A stretch of 5,475 nt of DNA from an uncultured Spirochaetales bacterium (GTDB lineage: Bacteria; Spirochaetota; Spirochaetia; Sphaerochaetales; Sphaerochaetaceae): contig CASEZU010000058.1 of assembly GCA_949292445.1 (NCBI GenBank), positions 1 through 5,475 on the forward strand, given 5' to 3'. Shown here in pieces: positions 1 through 5,364 of this stretch. The position numbers and the translations under genes were made by a program. The first letter of the stretch is position 1; each line of letters starts with the position of its first letter. The notes under the pieces were generated by a model. That model searched no databases. It was not told the DNA's origin and saw only the letters and a list, made by a program, of their open reading frames with translations.

Positions 1-1761
1 AGGAGCAACGGCAGGAACCTCAGGCTCAGGTGCCGCGGGAGTTTCTATGCTTTCCTCTGCTTCCGGCGCCTCCGCTGTCTCAGATTCCGCAGGTGCAACG
101 ATGGCAATGAGGTCATCAACAAGCATGTCAAGCTCGGAAGCGACCTCTTCTTTTGCATACGTTTCAGGATAATAGATCAGGACAGTATTCTCATCAGTTC
201 CGAACGCATATGTCACTCCGAGATCACCAAGTCCATACTTCTCATTCTCAAGAGCAAAGAACCAGATCACATCATCGTCGGTGGCTTCTGCAGGATAGAC
301 AAGAGTTGTCAGGCCTGTATCAACAGTCGCTTCAAGCGTATATCCATACGCCTCATACACCTTATGAAGAGGCTCATCTGCCTCAGTCTCCTCAGATGCA
401 GGCTCAGGAGCAGGAGTCGTGATATAGACGATGAGATCATCGACGAGCTTGTCGAGCTCCGAGGCTACAGTCTCCTTGCTGTACTCCTCAGGATATGTGA
501 AGACTGCCCTGCCGTTTCCCTCAAGCGTGTAATATACGCCGAGATCACCGAGGCCGTACTTCTCATTCTCAATGGCGAAGAAGGTGTTCACCTCATCATC
601 AGTTGCAACTGCAGGATAATCAATCACTGTCGTTCCCGCAGCTATCTCTGCTGTAAGCTCAAAGCCTGCATAGCTGTATGTGCGTACTATCGGCTCTTCG
701 GCAGCAGCGGGCTCTTCAGCAGCTAGCTCACCCGCAGGTTCTTCAACAGTCTCCTCTTCCACAGGAGCCGGGACAGGCGTCGTGATGTAGACAATGAGAT
801 CATCAACGAGCTTATCGAGCTCTGCTGCCACTGTCTCCTTGCTGTACTCCTCAGGGTATGTGAAGACTGCCCTGCCGTCTCCCTCAAGCGTGTAATATAC
901 GCCGAGATCGCCGAGGCCGTACTTCTCATTCTCGATAGCGAAGAAGGTATTCACCTCATCGTCAGTTGCCGCTGCAGGATAATCGATCACTGTCGTTCCA
1001 GTGGCTATCTCTGCTGTAAGCTCAAAGCCTGCATAGCTGTATGTGCGGATTATCGGCTCTTCGGCAGCAGCTGGCTCTTCAGCTACAGGTTCCGCAGCAA
1101 CAGGTTCTTCAGCAGCTGGCTCAGCCGCAGGTTCTTCAGCAGGCTCCGCTTCCGCTGGTGCGGGGACAGGAGTCGTTACATACGCCACCAGATCATTGAC
1201 AAGCGCATCGAGCTCTGACACCACAGCAGCGCGTGAGAACTCTGCCGGATAGGTGAAAGCGACACTGCTTCCCTCTTCCATCGTATAGACGACACCGAGA
1301 TCTCCATAGCCGTATTTCTCATTCTCTATGGCGAAGAAGGTGATGACATCCTCATCAGTAGCAGAAGAAGGATACTCAATCACAGTGCGTCCGTCCCATA
1401 TCGAAGCCTTCAGCTCATAGCCTTCGAACCTGTAGATCCTCACATCTGGCTGCGCGGCCAGATCCGCCTTTGCTGTGCTGGATGCGGAAGGAGACCAGTT
1501 GACTCCATCATAAGAACGCTGAAGATAAAGCGTATACTCGTTCTGAGGATCGAGTCCGGAAATCTCAAGCGAATCCGTATCAGCGGGAAGAAGTGTCCAG
1601 CCGTCAGCATCCTCGCCGTCCAGCTGATAGCGGTAAGCCGTCACTGCAGGATCATCCAAAGCCCATACCCAGCGCACTGTCATTCCGACAGCCGAGAGAG
1701 GGACTGAAAGTATCATGAGGACAGCAGCCATGGTAATAATAAATTTCTTGAGTCTCTTCAT
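1..1761 (-). CDS. Exported FN3-like protein with four uncharacterised ~91-aa repeats (partial, 3' end beyond window)
   Basis: The reading frame is open from the ATG at 1761 to the left edge (587 codons, no stop), so the C-terminus is missing. Residues 1-26 form a signal peptide: basic MKRLKK, a hydrophobic stretch, and likely cleavage around 24-27. Residues 28-98 resemble a fibronectin type III domain, with a Trp-rich first strand and the late pattern LDPQNEYTLYL then DGVNWSPS. Four related modules follow at residues 107-197, 238-328, 359-449 and 466-557, joined by Ala/Glu/Pro linkers of 40, 30 and 16 residues; another linker starts at 558. The part seen is strongly acidic with no membrane segment after the signal peptide, so it is exported to the periplasm or surface. 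I do not recognise the modules and propose no biochemical function. The missing end could hold an outer-membrane anchor or barrel, which is speculation. A GGAG lies 5 nt before the start. Confidence 0.9.
   Translation of the reverse strand, partial: MKRLKKFIITMAAVLMILSVPLSAVGMTVRWVWALDDPAVTAYRYQLDGEDADGWTLLPADTDSLEISGLDPQNEYTLYLQRSYDGVNWSPSASSTAKADLAAQPDVRIYRFEGYELKASIWDGRTVIEYPSSATDEDVITFFAIENEKYGYGDLGVVYTMEEGSSVAFTYPAEFSRAAVVSELDALVNDLVAYVTTPVPAPAEAEPAEEPAAEPAAEEPVAAEPVAEEPAAAEEPIIRTYSYAGFELTAEIATGTTVIDYPAAATDDEVNTFFAIENEKYGLGDLGVYYTLEGDGRAVFTYPEEYSKETVAAELDKLVDDLIVYITTPVPAPVEEETVEEPAGELAAEEPAAAEEPIVRTYSYAGFELTAEIAAGTTVIDYPAVATDDEVNTFFAIENEKYGLGDLGVYYTLEGNGRAVFTYPEEYSKETVASELDKLVDDLIVYITTPAPEPASEETEADEPLHKVYEAYGYTLEATVDTGLTTLVYPAEATDDDVIWFFALENEKYGLGDLGVTYAFGTDENTVLIYYPETYAKEEVASELDMLVDDLIAIVAPAESETAEAPEAEESIETPAAPEPEVPAVAP
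415..1083 (-). repeat. 363-bp in-frame internal duplication (R2/R3 with linker)
   Basis: Bases 415-720 and 778-1083 are direct repeats offset by exactly 363 bp (121 codons). By eye there are about 26 mismatches in 306 aligned bases, many of them at third codon positions. The two 91-residue modules differ at only five residues (I/V, T/A, A/V, D/N, A/S). The copy boundary lies in the Ala/Glu/Pro linker, where the shared gctcttcagc run ends. This indicates duplication of module plus linker by unequal recombination, followed by drift under selection to keep the protein sequence or by partial gene conversion. Confidence 0.85.
1051..1170 (-). repeat. Degenerate Ala/Glu/Pro linker repeat
   Basis: This 40-codon linker between R1 and R2 is built from degenerate short units such as AEEPA, AEPVA and AEEPV, encoded by repeated gctgaagaacct-like blocks. 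Shorter versions lie at 688-777 (30 codons) and 367-414 (16 codons), and a further one starts at 90. Such linkers are usually extended and flexible spacers in exported proteins. The differing lengths suggest that unit number drifts. Confidence 0.7.
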
Positions 1762-1765
1762 ATAG

Positions 1766-1827
1766 TCTCCACAGATGGACAGGCCATCCTTCTCTTTATA
1801 TTAAGCTCACGATACACTGCCCCGCAA
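1766..1827 (-). promoter_or_regulatory. Candidate promoter and ribosome binding site of the repeat-protein gene
   Basis: Reading the minus strand, TTGCGG (1827-1822) and TAATAT (1803-1798) are separated by 18 bp, a plausible sigma-70-type -35/-10 pair (3/6 and 4/6 matches to consensus). The start ATG at 1761 is preceded by GGAGA (1770-1766), an acceptable Shine-Dalgarno with slightly short spacing. A small inverted repeat, GATGG and CCATC with a 5-base loop (1774-1788), lies in the leader. Assignment is by eye only. Confidence 0.4.
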
Positions 1828-1858
1828 GGAAAAAACGGCCTAAATGCTTCCAATCCTG

Positions 1859-1864
1859 TATAAT
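1859..1864 (+). promoter_or_regulatory. Perfect TATAAT -10 box directly upstream of the LOG gene
   Basis: TATAAT lies exactly six bases (accccc) before the ATG at 1871. With normal -10 to +1 spacing, transcription would start at the A of that ATG, giving a leaderless mRNA. Nothing resembling a Shine-Dalgarno lies just before the ATG. No good -35 hexamer is visible at 16-18 bp spacing (cggcct region), although an A-rich tract (1826-1835) lies upstream. The consensus match is seen; the promoter role is inferred. Confidence 0.45.
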
Positions 1865-1870
1865 ACCCCC

Positions 1871-2449
1871 ATGCAAGTATTGAGAAGCATAGCTGTTTTC
1901 TGCGGTTCGTCATACGGCACAAAGCCTTTGTACAGGACCGCTGCCGAGGAACTTGGCAGAGAGATGGTCAGACGCGGCATCGCGCTGGTATACGGAGGCG
2001 GCTGCCGCGGCCTCATGGGCACGATAGCGGAGACAATCAGTTCCGGCGGAGGGCATGTCACAGGTGTATTGCCCAAGGCCATGGATGTTCCGGAAGTGAG
2101 GCAGAAAGCCGTTGAAAGCGAGCTGATAATCACCGATGGAATGCATGAGCGCAAAAAGACGATGTATGAGCTCTCTGATGCCTTCATCGCCATGCCAGGA
2201 GGCATCGGTACAATTGAGGAGATAAGCGAGATCTATACATGGCGGCAGCTAGGTTACCATATGAAAAACATAGGGCTGCTGAACGCCGGAGGTTACTGGG
2301 ATCCTTTTGTGGCGATGCTTGACAAGGGAGTGGAGGAAGGATTCATATCTGAAGCTGTGAGGAATATCCTCATAGTCGAGGAAGACTGCGCAAAACTGAT
2401 TGAAAGGCTCTCGTCAGAGTGCATGCAGGTTCCCCGGAAGATCGGATGA
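1871..2449 (+). CDS. LOG-family (TIGR00730-type) nucleoside 5'-monophosphate phosphoribohydrolase
   Basis: A 192-residue cytosolic Rossmann-type protein of typical length for the LOG family. Characterised members hydrolyse (cytokinin) riboside 5'-monophosphates to free base plus ribose 5-phosphate; bacterial members often act in nucleotide salvage or clean-up. Visible signatures are the N-terminal strand ending in FCGSS (residues 10-14), the glycine-rich YGGGCRGLMG (41-50), MHERK (91-95) with the conserved Arg-Lys, and PGGIGTIEEISE (109-120), the family's PGGxGTxxE nucleotide and catalytic motif. I chose the ATG at 1871 because it places the first strand at residues 6-10, as in relatives. An in-frame ATG at 1844 would add nine residues (MLPILYNTP), with an AAGGA 13 nt upstream. 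The next gene begins one base after the stop. The cellular substrate cannot be read from the sequence. Confidence 0.93.
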   Translation: MQVLRSIAVFCGSSYGTKPLYRTAAEELGREMVRRGIALVYGGGCRGLMGTIAETISSGGGHVTGVLPKAMDVPEVRQKAVESELIITDGMHERKKTMYELSDAFIAMPGGIGTIEEISEIYTWRQLGYHMKNIGLLNAGGYWDPFVAMLDKGVEEGFISEAVRNILIVEEDCAKLIERLSSECMQVPRKIG

Positions 2450-2450
2450 A

Positions 2451-3356
2451 ATGAAGAAAAGTACACAGACAGTAATCGACTATCTCTACATAACGGCAGG
2501 TTCCGCAGCCACAGCGCTCGCAATAACCCTCTTCCAGAATCCGGCTAAGCTGGCCCCTGGCGGGGTATCAGGAATTTCAACGATTCTGTTCCACACCCTC
2601 GGCTGGGATCTTGGAACATCGATGATCGTCATGACAATTCCGCTCTTCCTGGCGGGTATGAAGCTCTTCGGCAGGCAGTATGGTGTCAGGACTCTGGCAG
2701 GATCGCTTCTCCTCTCTGTCTTCACATGGCTATGGACATATATCTTCGGCACGGAAGGAATTCTCGACTACTCGAAAGACATGTCACTCTGGCTGTCGGC
2801 TTTGTACGGCGGCGTTGTGTCGGGAATCGGAATCGGGCTTGTCATGAAATCAGGATCGAATACCGGCGGAACGGATATAATCGCCCAGATACTCGCGAAA
2901 TATACCCCGCTCACGCTTGGCACGGCCCTGTTCCTTGTGGATGCGGCAATCATCGCCGCCTCTGCCGTATTCTTCGGACTGGAGACCGCACTAACAGCCC
3001 TCATTGTCGCTTATATCATGGGAGTGGCAATCAACAAGGTAGTCCTCTCCATGGGAACGAACTATGCTAAATCCGTATACATCATCTCCGACAGACTTGA
3101 TGATATCGGGGCATTCATCATCAACGATCTCGACAGAAGCGCCACTGTGCTGGATGCGAAAGGACTCTATACAAAAGAATCACGGCCAATGATGATGACC
3201 GTGATCCCCAATCAGGATATAACAAGGCTGATGCGTGCCATCCACTCAATCGATCCGAAGGCGTTCCTGGTTGTCCAGGAGACATTCCATGTCCTCGGAG
3301 AGGGCTACACCCCCATTGAGAAGATCGCCAACGGGAGCGATGTGACACAGAACTGA
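2451..3356 (+). CDS. YitT family membrane protein (DUF161 plus C-terminal DUF2179)
   Basis: A 301-residue protein with about six hydrophobic helices in residues 10-200 and a soluble C-terminal domain at about 206-283, the standard YitT architecture and length. Family hallmarks are NPAKLAPGGVSGIS (30-43) near the first helix and SGSNTGGTDIIA (134-145). The C-terminal part (KSVYIISDRLDDIG, then SRPMMMTVI and IDPKAFLVVQETFHVLGEG) matches DUF2179, a small ligand- or regulatory-type domain. It resides in the cytoplasmic membrane, and the transported substrate of most family members is unknown. ATG 2451 is used, with GGAAG at 2436-2440; a TTG in frame at 2400 would lie inside the LOG gene and add 17 non-family residues. 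The one-base gap after LOG suggests co-transcription and translational coupling. Confidence 0.92.
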   Translation: MKKSTQTVIDYLYITAGSAATALAITLFQNPAKLAPGGVSGISTILFHTLGWDLGTSMIVMTIPLFLAGMKLFGRQYGVRTLAGSLLLSVFTWLWTYIFGTEGILDYSKDMSLWLSALYGGVVSGIGIGLVMKSGSNTGGTDIIAQILAKYTPLTLGTALFLVDAAIIAASAVFFGLETALTALIVAYIMGVAINKVVLSMGTNYAKSVYIISDRLDDIGAFIINDLDRSATVLDAKGLYTKESRPMMMTVIPNQDITRLMRAIHSIDPKAFLVVQETFHVLGEGYTPIEKIANGSDVTQN

Positions 3357-3368
3357 ATCACTTCTCCC
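3333..3368. terminator. Imperfect stem-loop across two convergent stop codons
   Basis: GGGAG (3333-3337) and GTGA (3342-3345) can pair with TCAC (3358-3361) and CTCCC (3364-3368), with an asymmetric 4/2 internal loop and a 12-base apical loop. The structure contains the yitT-family stop (3354-3356) and the nucleotidyltransferase stop (3358-3360). Neither strand has a T-tract after it, so it is not a classical intrinsic terminator. It could slow polymerase or protect 3' ends from both sides. Confidence 0.25.
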
Positions 3369-4269
3369 AGAGCTTCTCCGGATAATACCCGGACTCGATC
3401 TTCTTTCTCAGCTCCGCCATGACATTCGCCTTGTCTTCCGGATATGTCATTCCGAACCACTTGTCAGGAGAAGTGAAGACCTTCACCGATCCCTCCCCTG
3501 ATGTGACCATTTCAGAAACACCGTTAGGAAGAAGGCATTCAACCTTCGGCTCCCTGATATTCGCTCTCTTGAAATTCTCCCAGTAGGTCATGAAGCTGTC
3601 GAAAGCCCGGGGAGTGAATCCGAAGAAATTCATTGAGACAGGCTCATCTCCCGTCAGAGTGACATCGCCTGAAGGCATATGGGATACGACACCGCCATCG
3701 GCTGTATACTCTATCTTCGTGTTCTCCTCCATGGAGACGAGAACTCCGTCCTTTATCACGCAGATTGCCCTGGACACGGATCCGGAGGGGCTCATCGTGT
3801 TCTTGAGTGTGAAACCGACCATCGCATGCGTGGTCGCATCGTTCGCAAGAGTGGAAAGATAATCTCCGAGAATGCCATATGCGCCGCGTCCGTAGTAATC
3901 ATCGGCATTGATGACTGTGAACGGGGTTTTTACGGCATCCTTTGCGCAGAGGATTGCCTGAATGGTTCCCCACGGCTTCTTCCTTTCCACGGAAGCTACA
4001 GCCTCTTCTTCAGTCAGAAGCGCCGTCCTGTCCTGGAAAACATACTCGGCATCCATATTGCGTGCGATCCTGTCGAAAAGACGCTCGCGGAAATCATGCT
4101 CGATATCCTTTCTTATAATGAAGACAACCTTTCCGTACCCTGCATGGAAAGCATCATATACTCCGAAATCAAGCAGAGTCTCTCCATGCATTCCGACTGC
4201 ATCGATCTGCTTCACTCCGCCATAACGGGATCCGAGCCCCGCCGCCATAACAAGAAGCGTTGGTTTCAT
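3358..4269 (-). CDS. Sugar-phosphate nucleotidyltransferase-like protein (NTP_transferase family)
   Basis: A 303-residue cytosolic protein of usual length for a single-domain nucleotidyltransferase. The N-terminal MAAGLGSRYGGVKQ (8-21) is the GxGxR...K nucleotide-binding signature, with Arg15 and Lys20 as expected triphosphate contacts. KKPWGTIQA (97-105) is the base-recognition region, and NADDYYG (121-127) carries the metal-binding aspartates. Family members join a sugar phosphate (or phosphocholine-like group) to NTP with release of pyrophosphate. The sugar and nucleotide cannot be told from sequence, and no glycosyltransferase or kinase partner lies within the window. The start is fixed by a strong AGGAGG (4280-4275) 5 nt upstream of the ATG. 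The gene converges on the YitT gene with one base between stops and diverges from the ABC importer operon. Confidence 0.9.
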   Translation of the reverse strand: MKPTLLVMAAGLGSRYGGVKQIDAVGMHGETLLDFGVYDAFHAGYGKVVFIIRKDIEHDFRERLFDRIARNMDAEYVFQDRTALLTEEEAVASVERKKPWGTIQAILCAKDAVKTPFTVINADDYYGRGAYGILGDYLSTLANDATTHAMVGFTLKNTMSPSGSVSRAICVIKDGVLVSMEENTKIEYTADGGVVSHMPSGDVTLTGDEPVSMNFFGFTPRAFDSFMTYWENFKRANIREPKVECLLPNGVSEMVTSGEGSVKVFTSPDKWFGMTYPEDKANVMAELRKKIESGYYPEKLWEK

Positions 4270-4274
4270 TCTCT

Positions 4275-4280
4275 CCTCCT
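4275..4280 (-). promoter_or_regulatory. Strong Shine-Dalgarno of the nucleotidyltransferase gene
   Basis: On the minus strand AGGAGG lies five bases before the ATG at 4269, a full anti-SD match that fixes the start. A GATAAT hexamer at 4326-4321 further upstream could be its -10 box, but no convincing -35 accompanies it. Confidence 0.75.
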
Positions 4281-4358
4281 GCCTATTGATTCTACCAGCA
4301 GTTTAACGGCTTTGGCAGGAATTATCCATCATAGAGGACAATATTCCCCCGAGCTGAA

Positions 4359-4389
4359 GTCCTTTTTCTTTCCGCACAATGAAAAAGAC
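4359..4389. repeat. Inverted repeat in the divergent intergenic region
   Basis: CTTTTTC (4362-4368) and GAAAAAG (4381-4387) are exact inverted repeats around a 12-base loop. Allowing one bulged C, the pairing extends to GTC and GAC on the outside, for a 9-bp stem. The stem is AT-rich, so it is more plausible as a protein-binding dyad or modest hairpin in the leader of the minus-strand gene than as a terminator. Immediately to the right, two imperfect 14-bp tandem repeats begin with GACAAA (4387-4400 and 4401-4414; 11 of 14 bases match). Confidence 0.35.
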
Positions 4390-4409
4390 AAAGTAAACCT
4401 GACAAATTC

Positions 4410-4427
4410 AAACTTTACGTTAAGTTT
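4410..4427. promoter_or_regulatory. 18-bp palindromic operator candidate with central CG
   Basis: AAACTTTACGTTAAGTTT is symmetric at 16 of 18 positions around a central CG; only the T/T pair at 4416 and 4421 breaks the dyad. An even-length palindrome of this size with a central CG is the classic form of LacI/GalR-family operators, which commonly control sugar ABC importers. It lies about 90 bp before the first permease codon and just upstream of TAAGAT (4435-4440) and TATTAT (4442-4447), where a bound repressor would cover a -35 region. The dyad is seen; the regulator is inferred, and no regulator gene lies in the window. Confidence 0.5.
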
Positions 4428-4479
4428 ATACATGTAAGATATATTATTATATATAAAGAAATTATCTGCGTAATAACAC

Positions 4480-4508
4480 TTGATTGCCGATGAAAGATTG
4501 CATACATT
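4480..4508 (+). promoter_or_regulatory. Candidate proximal promoter of the ABC importer operon
   Basis: TTGATT (4480-4485) and TACATT (4503-4508) are separated by 17 bp, each matching the sigma-70 consensus at 4 of 6 positions. The predicted start would be near 4515, leaving only a few bases before the ATG at 4519. An alternative is the AT-rich block at 4435-4455 beside the palindrome. The sequence cannot decide between them. Confidence 0.3.
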
Positions 4509-4518
4509 ACTTAACGTC

Positions 4519-5364
4519 ATGAGAGCGAATAATCGGAAAGCATACCTGTACCTTGCACCATCAGTGATTCTGGCGCTGCTTTTCTCTTTCATACCGCTCG
4601 TGAAATGCACCGTGTCTTCATTCCTGACTGTCTCTCAGTCGGGGAAGATACTGGGTTTTGCGGGATTGAGAAACTACATATCGCTCTTTCAGGATCCATT
4701 CTTTCTGGCCAGTGTAAAAAACACGCTTCTGTTCATAGTCCTCTTCCTGCCGCTGAATACATTCATGACGCTGCTTGCTGCCGCGCTGACACGGAAAAAG
4801 GAGAAATGGTCAGCACTTCCGGAGTTCATTTTCATGTCACCGCTGGCATTCTCGCTTTCGGCCCTGGCCCTTGTCTTCAAAGAACTCTTCAGAGGCAGGG
4901 TGAGCGTGATCAACAGGATATTCGGCCTTGATACTTCATGGCTTGAACAGCCCGGAACAGCAATGGCTGTTCTTGTGATTCTCGGAGTCTTCCTCGATTT
5001 CGCCCTCGATTATGTGCTTCTGCTCTCTGCCTTCCGCAGTACAGACCGTAGCATCATAGAAGCAGCGGAGATAGACGGTGCATCCGGGTGGAGGCTCTTT
5101 TTCCTGATAGAACTTCCATCCATCAGGAACATGCTCGCAGTGACTGTGTTCATGGCACTCAAGGATGCCGTGCTGATATCCGCACCGGTGATGGTACTCA
5201 CCGAAGGCGGGCCGTTCCGCTCCACTGAGACAGTCATGTACTACTACTATCTCGAGGCATTCAGAAGCGGCAACAGGGCAGTTGAGAGCACCATCGCCGT
5301 TATAATGGTCCTCTTCTCCATCATCGTCATGAGCCTGATCTCAAGAAGGAGGCGCGATGTATAG
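4519..5364 (+). CDS. Carbohydrate ABC transporter permease, MalF/UgpA type
   Basis: A 281-residue inner-membrane permease with about six hydrophobic helices (roughly 9-29, 66-90, 103-122, 147-171, 203-224, 254-274). The cytoplasmic coupling loop that docks on the ATPase is clear: EAAEIDGASGWRLFFLIELP (181-200), the EAA motif with its conserved Gly. LTEGGPFRSTE (227-237) is the typical MalF/UgpA-type segment before the last helices. The short N-terminus with one helix before the conserved core fits the UgpA/LacF/MsmF type rather than the long MalF of enterics. The imported solute is probably a sugar, oligosaccharide or glycerol phosphate and cannot be specified. ATG 4519 gives the family-like start (RKAYLYLAPS), but no Shine-Dalgarno precedes it. 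In-frame TTG codons at 4480 and 4498 are weaker alternatives, also without a good SD. It overlaps the next permease gene by 8 nt. Confidence 0.93.
   Translation: MRANNRKAYLYLAPSVILALLFSFIPLVKCTVSSFLTVSQSGKILGFAGLRNYISLFQDPFFLASVKNTLLFIVLFLPLNTFMTLLAAALTRKKEKWSALPEFIFMSPLAFSLSALALVFKELFRGRVSVINRIFGLDTSWLEQPGTAMAVLVILGVFLDFALDYVLLLSAFRSTDRSIIEAAEIDGASGWRLFFLIELPSIRNMLAVTVFMALKDAVLISAPVMVLTEGGPFRSTETVMYYYYLEAFRSGNRAVESTIAVIMVLFSIIVMSLISRRRRDV
5346..5352 (+). promoter_or_regulatory. Strong Shine-Dalgarno of the second permease gene
   Basis: AAGGAGG sits inside the last codons of the first permease gene, four bases before the ATG at 5357. It fixes the downstream start and supports coupled translation of the two subunits. 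Confidence 0.75.

Larger units (their letters stand above)
91..1443 (-). repeat. Four tandem protein-coding modules (R1-R4) within the exported protein
   Basis: Units read on the minus strand: R1 1443-1171, R2 1050-778, R3 687-415, R4 366-91. R1 to R3 are 91 residues each and R4 is 92. All four share the core ATDxxVxxFFA(I/L)ENEKYG followed by xGDLGVxY, a YP near the first third, and a C-terminal stretch YPxxYxxxxVxxELDxLVxDL that could be an amphipathic helix. R1 and R4 are diverged from each other and from the middle pair, while R2 and R3 are nearly identical. The alternation of hydrophobic strand-like segments and a final helix suggests a small alpha/beta domain. That fold guess is inference; I do not match the module to a named family. 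Confidence 0.9.
4270..4518. other. Divergent intergenic region
   Basis: These 249 bp separate the minus-strand nucleotidyltransferase from the plus-strand importer operon. The right half is distinctly AT-rich (notably 4430-4465). It contains the inverted repeat at 4359-4389, the imperfect 14-bp tandem repeats, the palindrome at 4410-4427 and promoter-like hexamers. I find no credible small gene in it: open frames crossing it have no family-like content and overlap the flanking genes. Confidence 0.7.

Noticed and set aside
153..726. Plus-strand open frames opposite the repeat modules
   Set aside because: They lie antisense to a continuous 587-codon frame with a signal peptide and conserved repeats. 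Their translations show no protein-like pattern.
1043..1252. Plus-strand open frame rich in Ala, Gly and Ser
   Set aside because: It is the antisense of the Ala/Glu/Pro linker of the exported protein. Its low-complexity content follows from the codon repeats, and it has no start signal of its own.
1..1761. Direct repeats as a possible CRISPR array
   Set aside because: The repeats are about 270 bp coding modules in one open frame with conserved protein sequence, not short repeats with unique spacers.
1774..1788. GATGG/CCATC small hairpin in the leader of the repeat-protein gene
   Set aside because: A 5-bp stem with a 5-base loop is expected by chance and shows no riboswitch-like architecture. 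It is mentioned only within the promoter entry.
2726..3070. Alternative-frame open reading frame inside the YitT-type gene
   Set aside because: It overlaps the well-supported membrane protein in another frame and has a Cys/Arg/His-rich composition typical of out-of-frame translation.
3679..4437. 252-codon plus-strand open frame opposite the nucleotidyltransferase gene
   Set aside because: The minus-strand frame carries clear GxGSRYGG and NADD motifs and a strong SD. The plus frame is a long shadow with no recognisable domain or ribosome binding site.
4329..4610. Minus-strand 93-codon open frame spanning the divergent intergenic region
   Set aside because: It overlaps the start of the permease gene antisense, lacks a Shine-Dalgarno, and covers the AT-rich regulatory block, so it is unlikely to be a gene.
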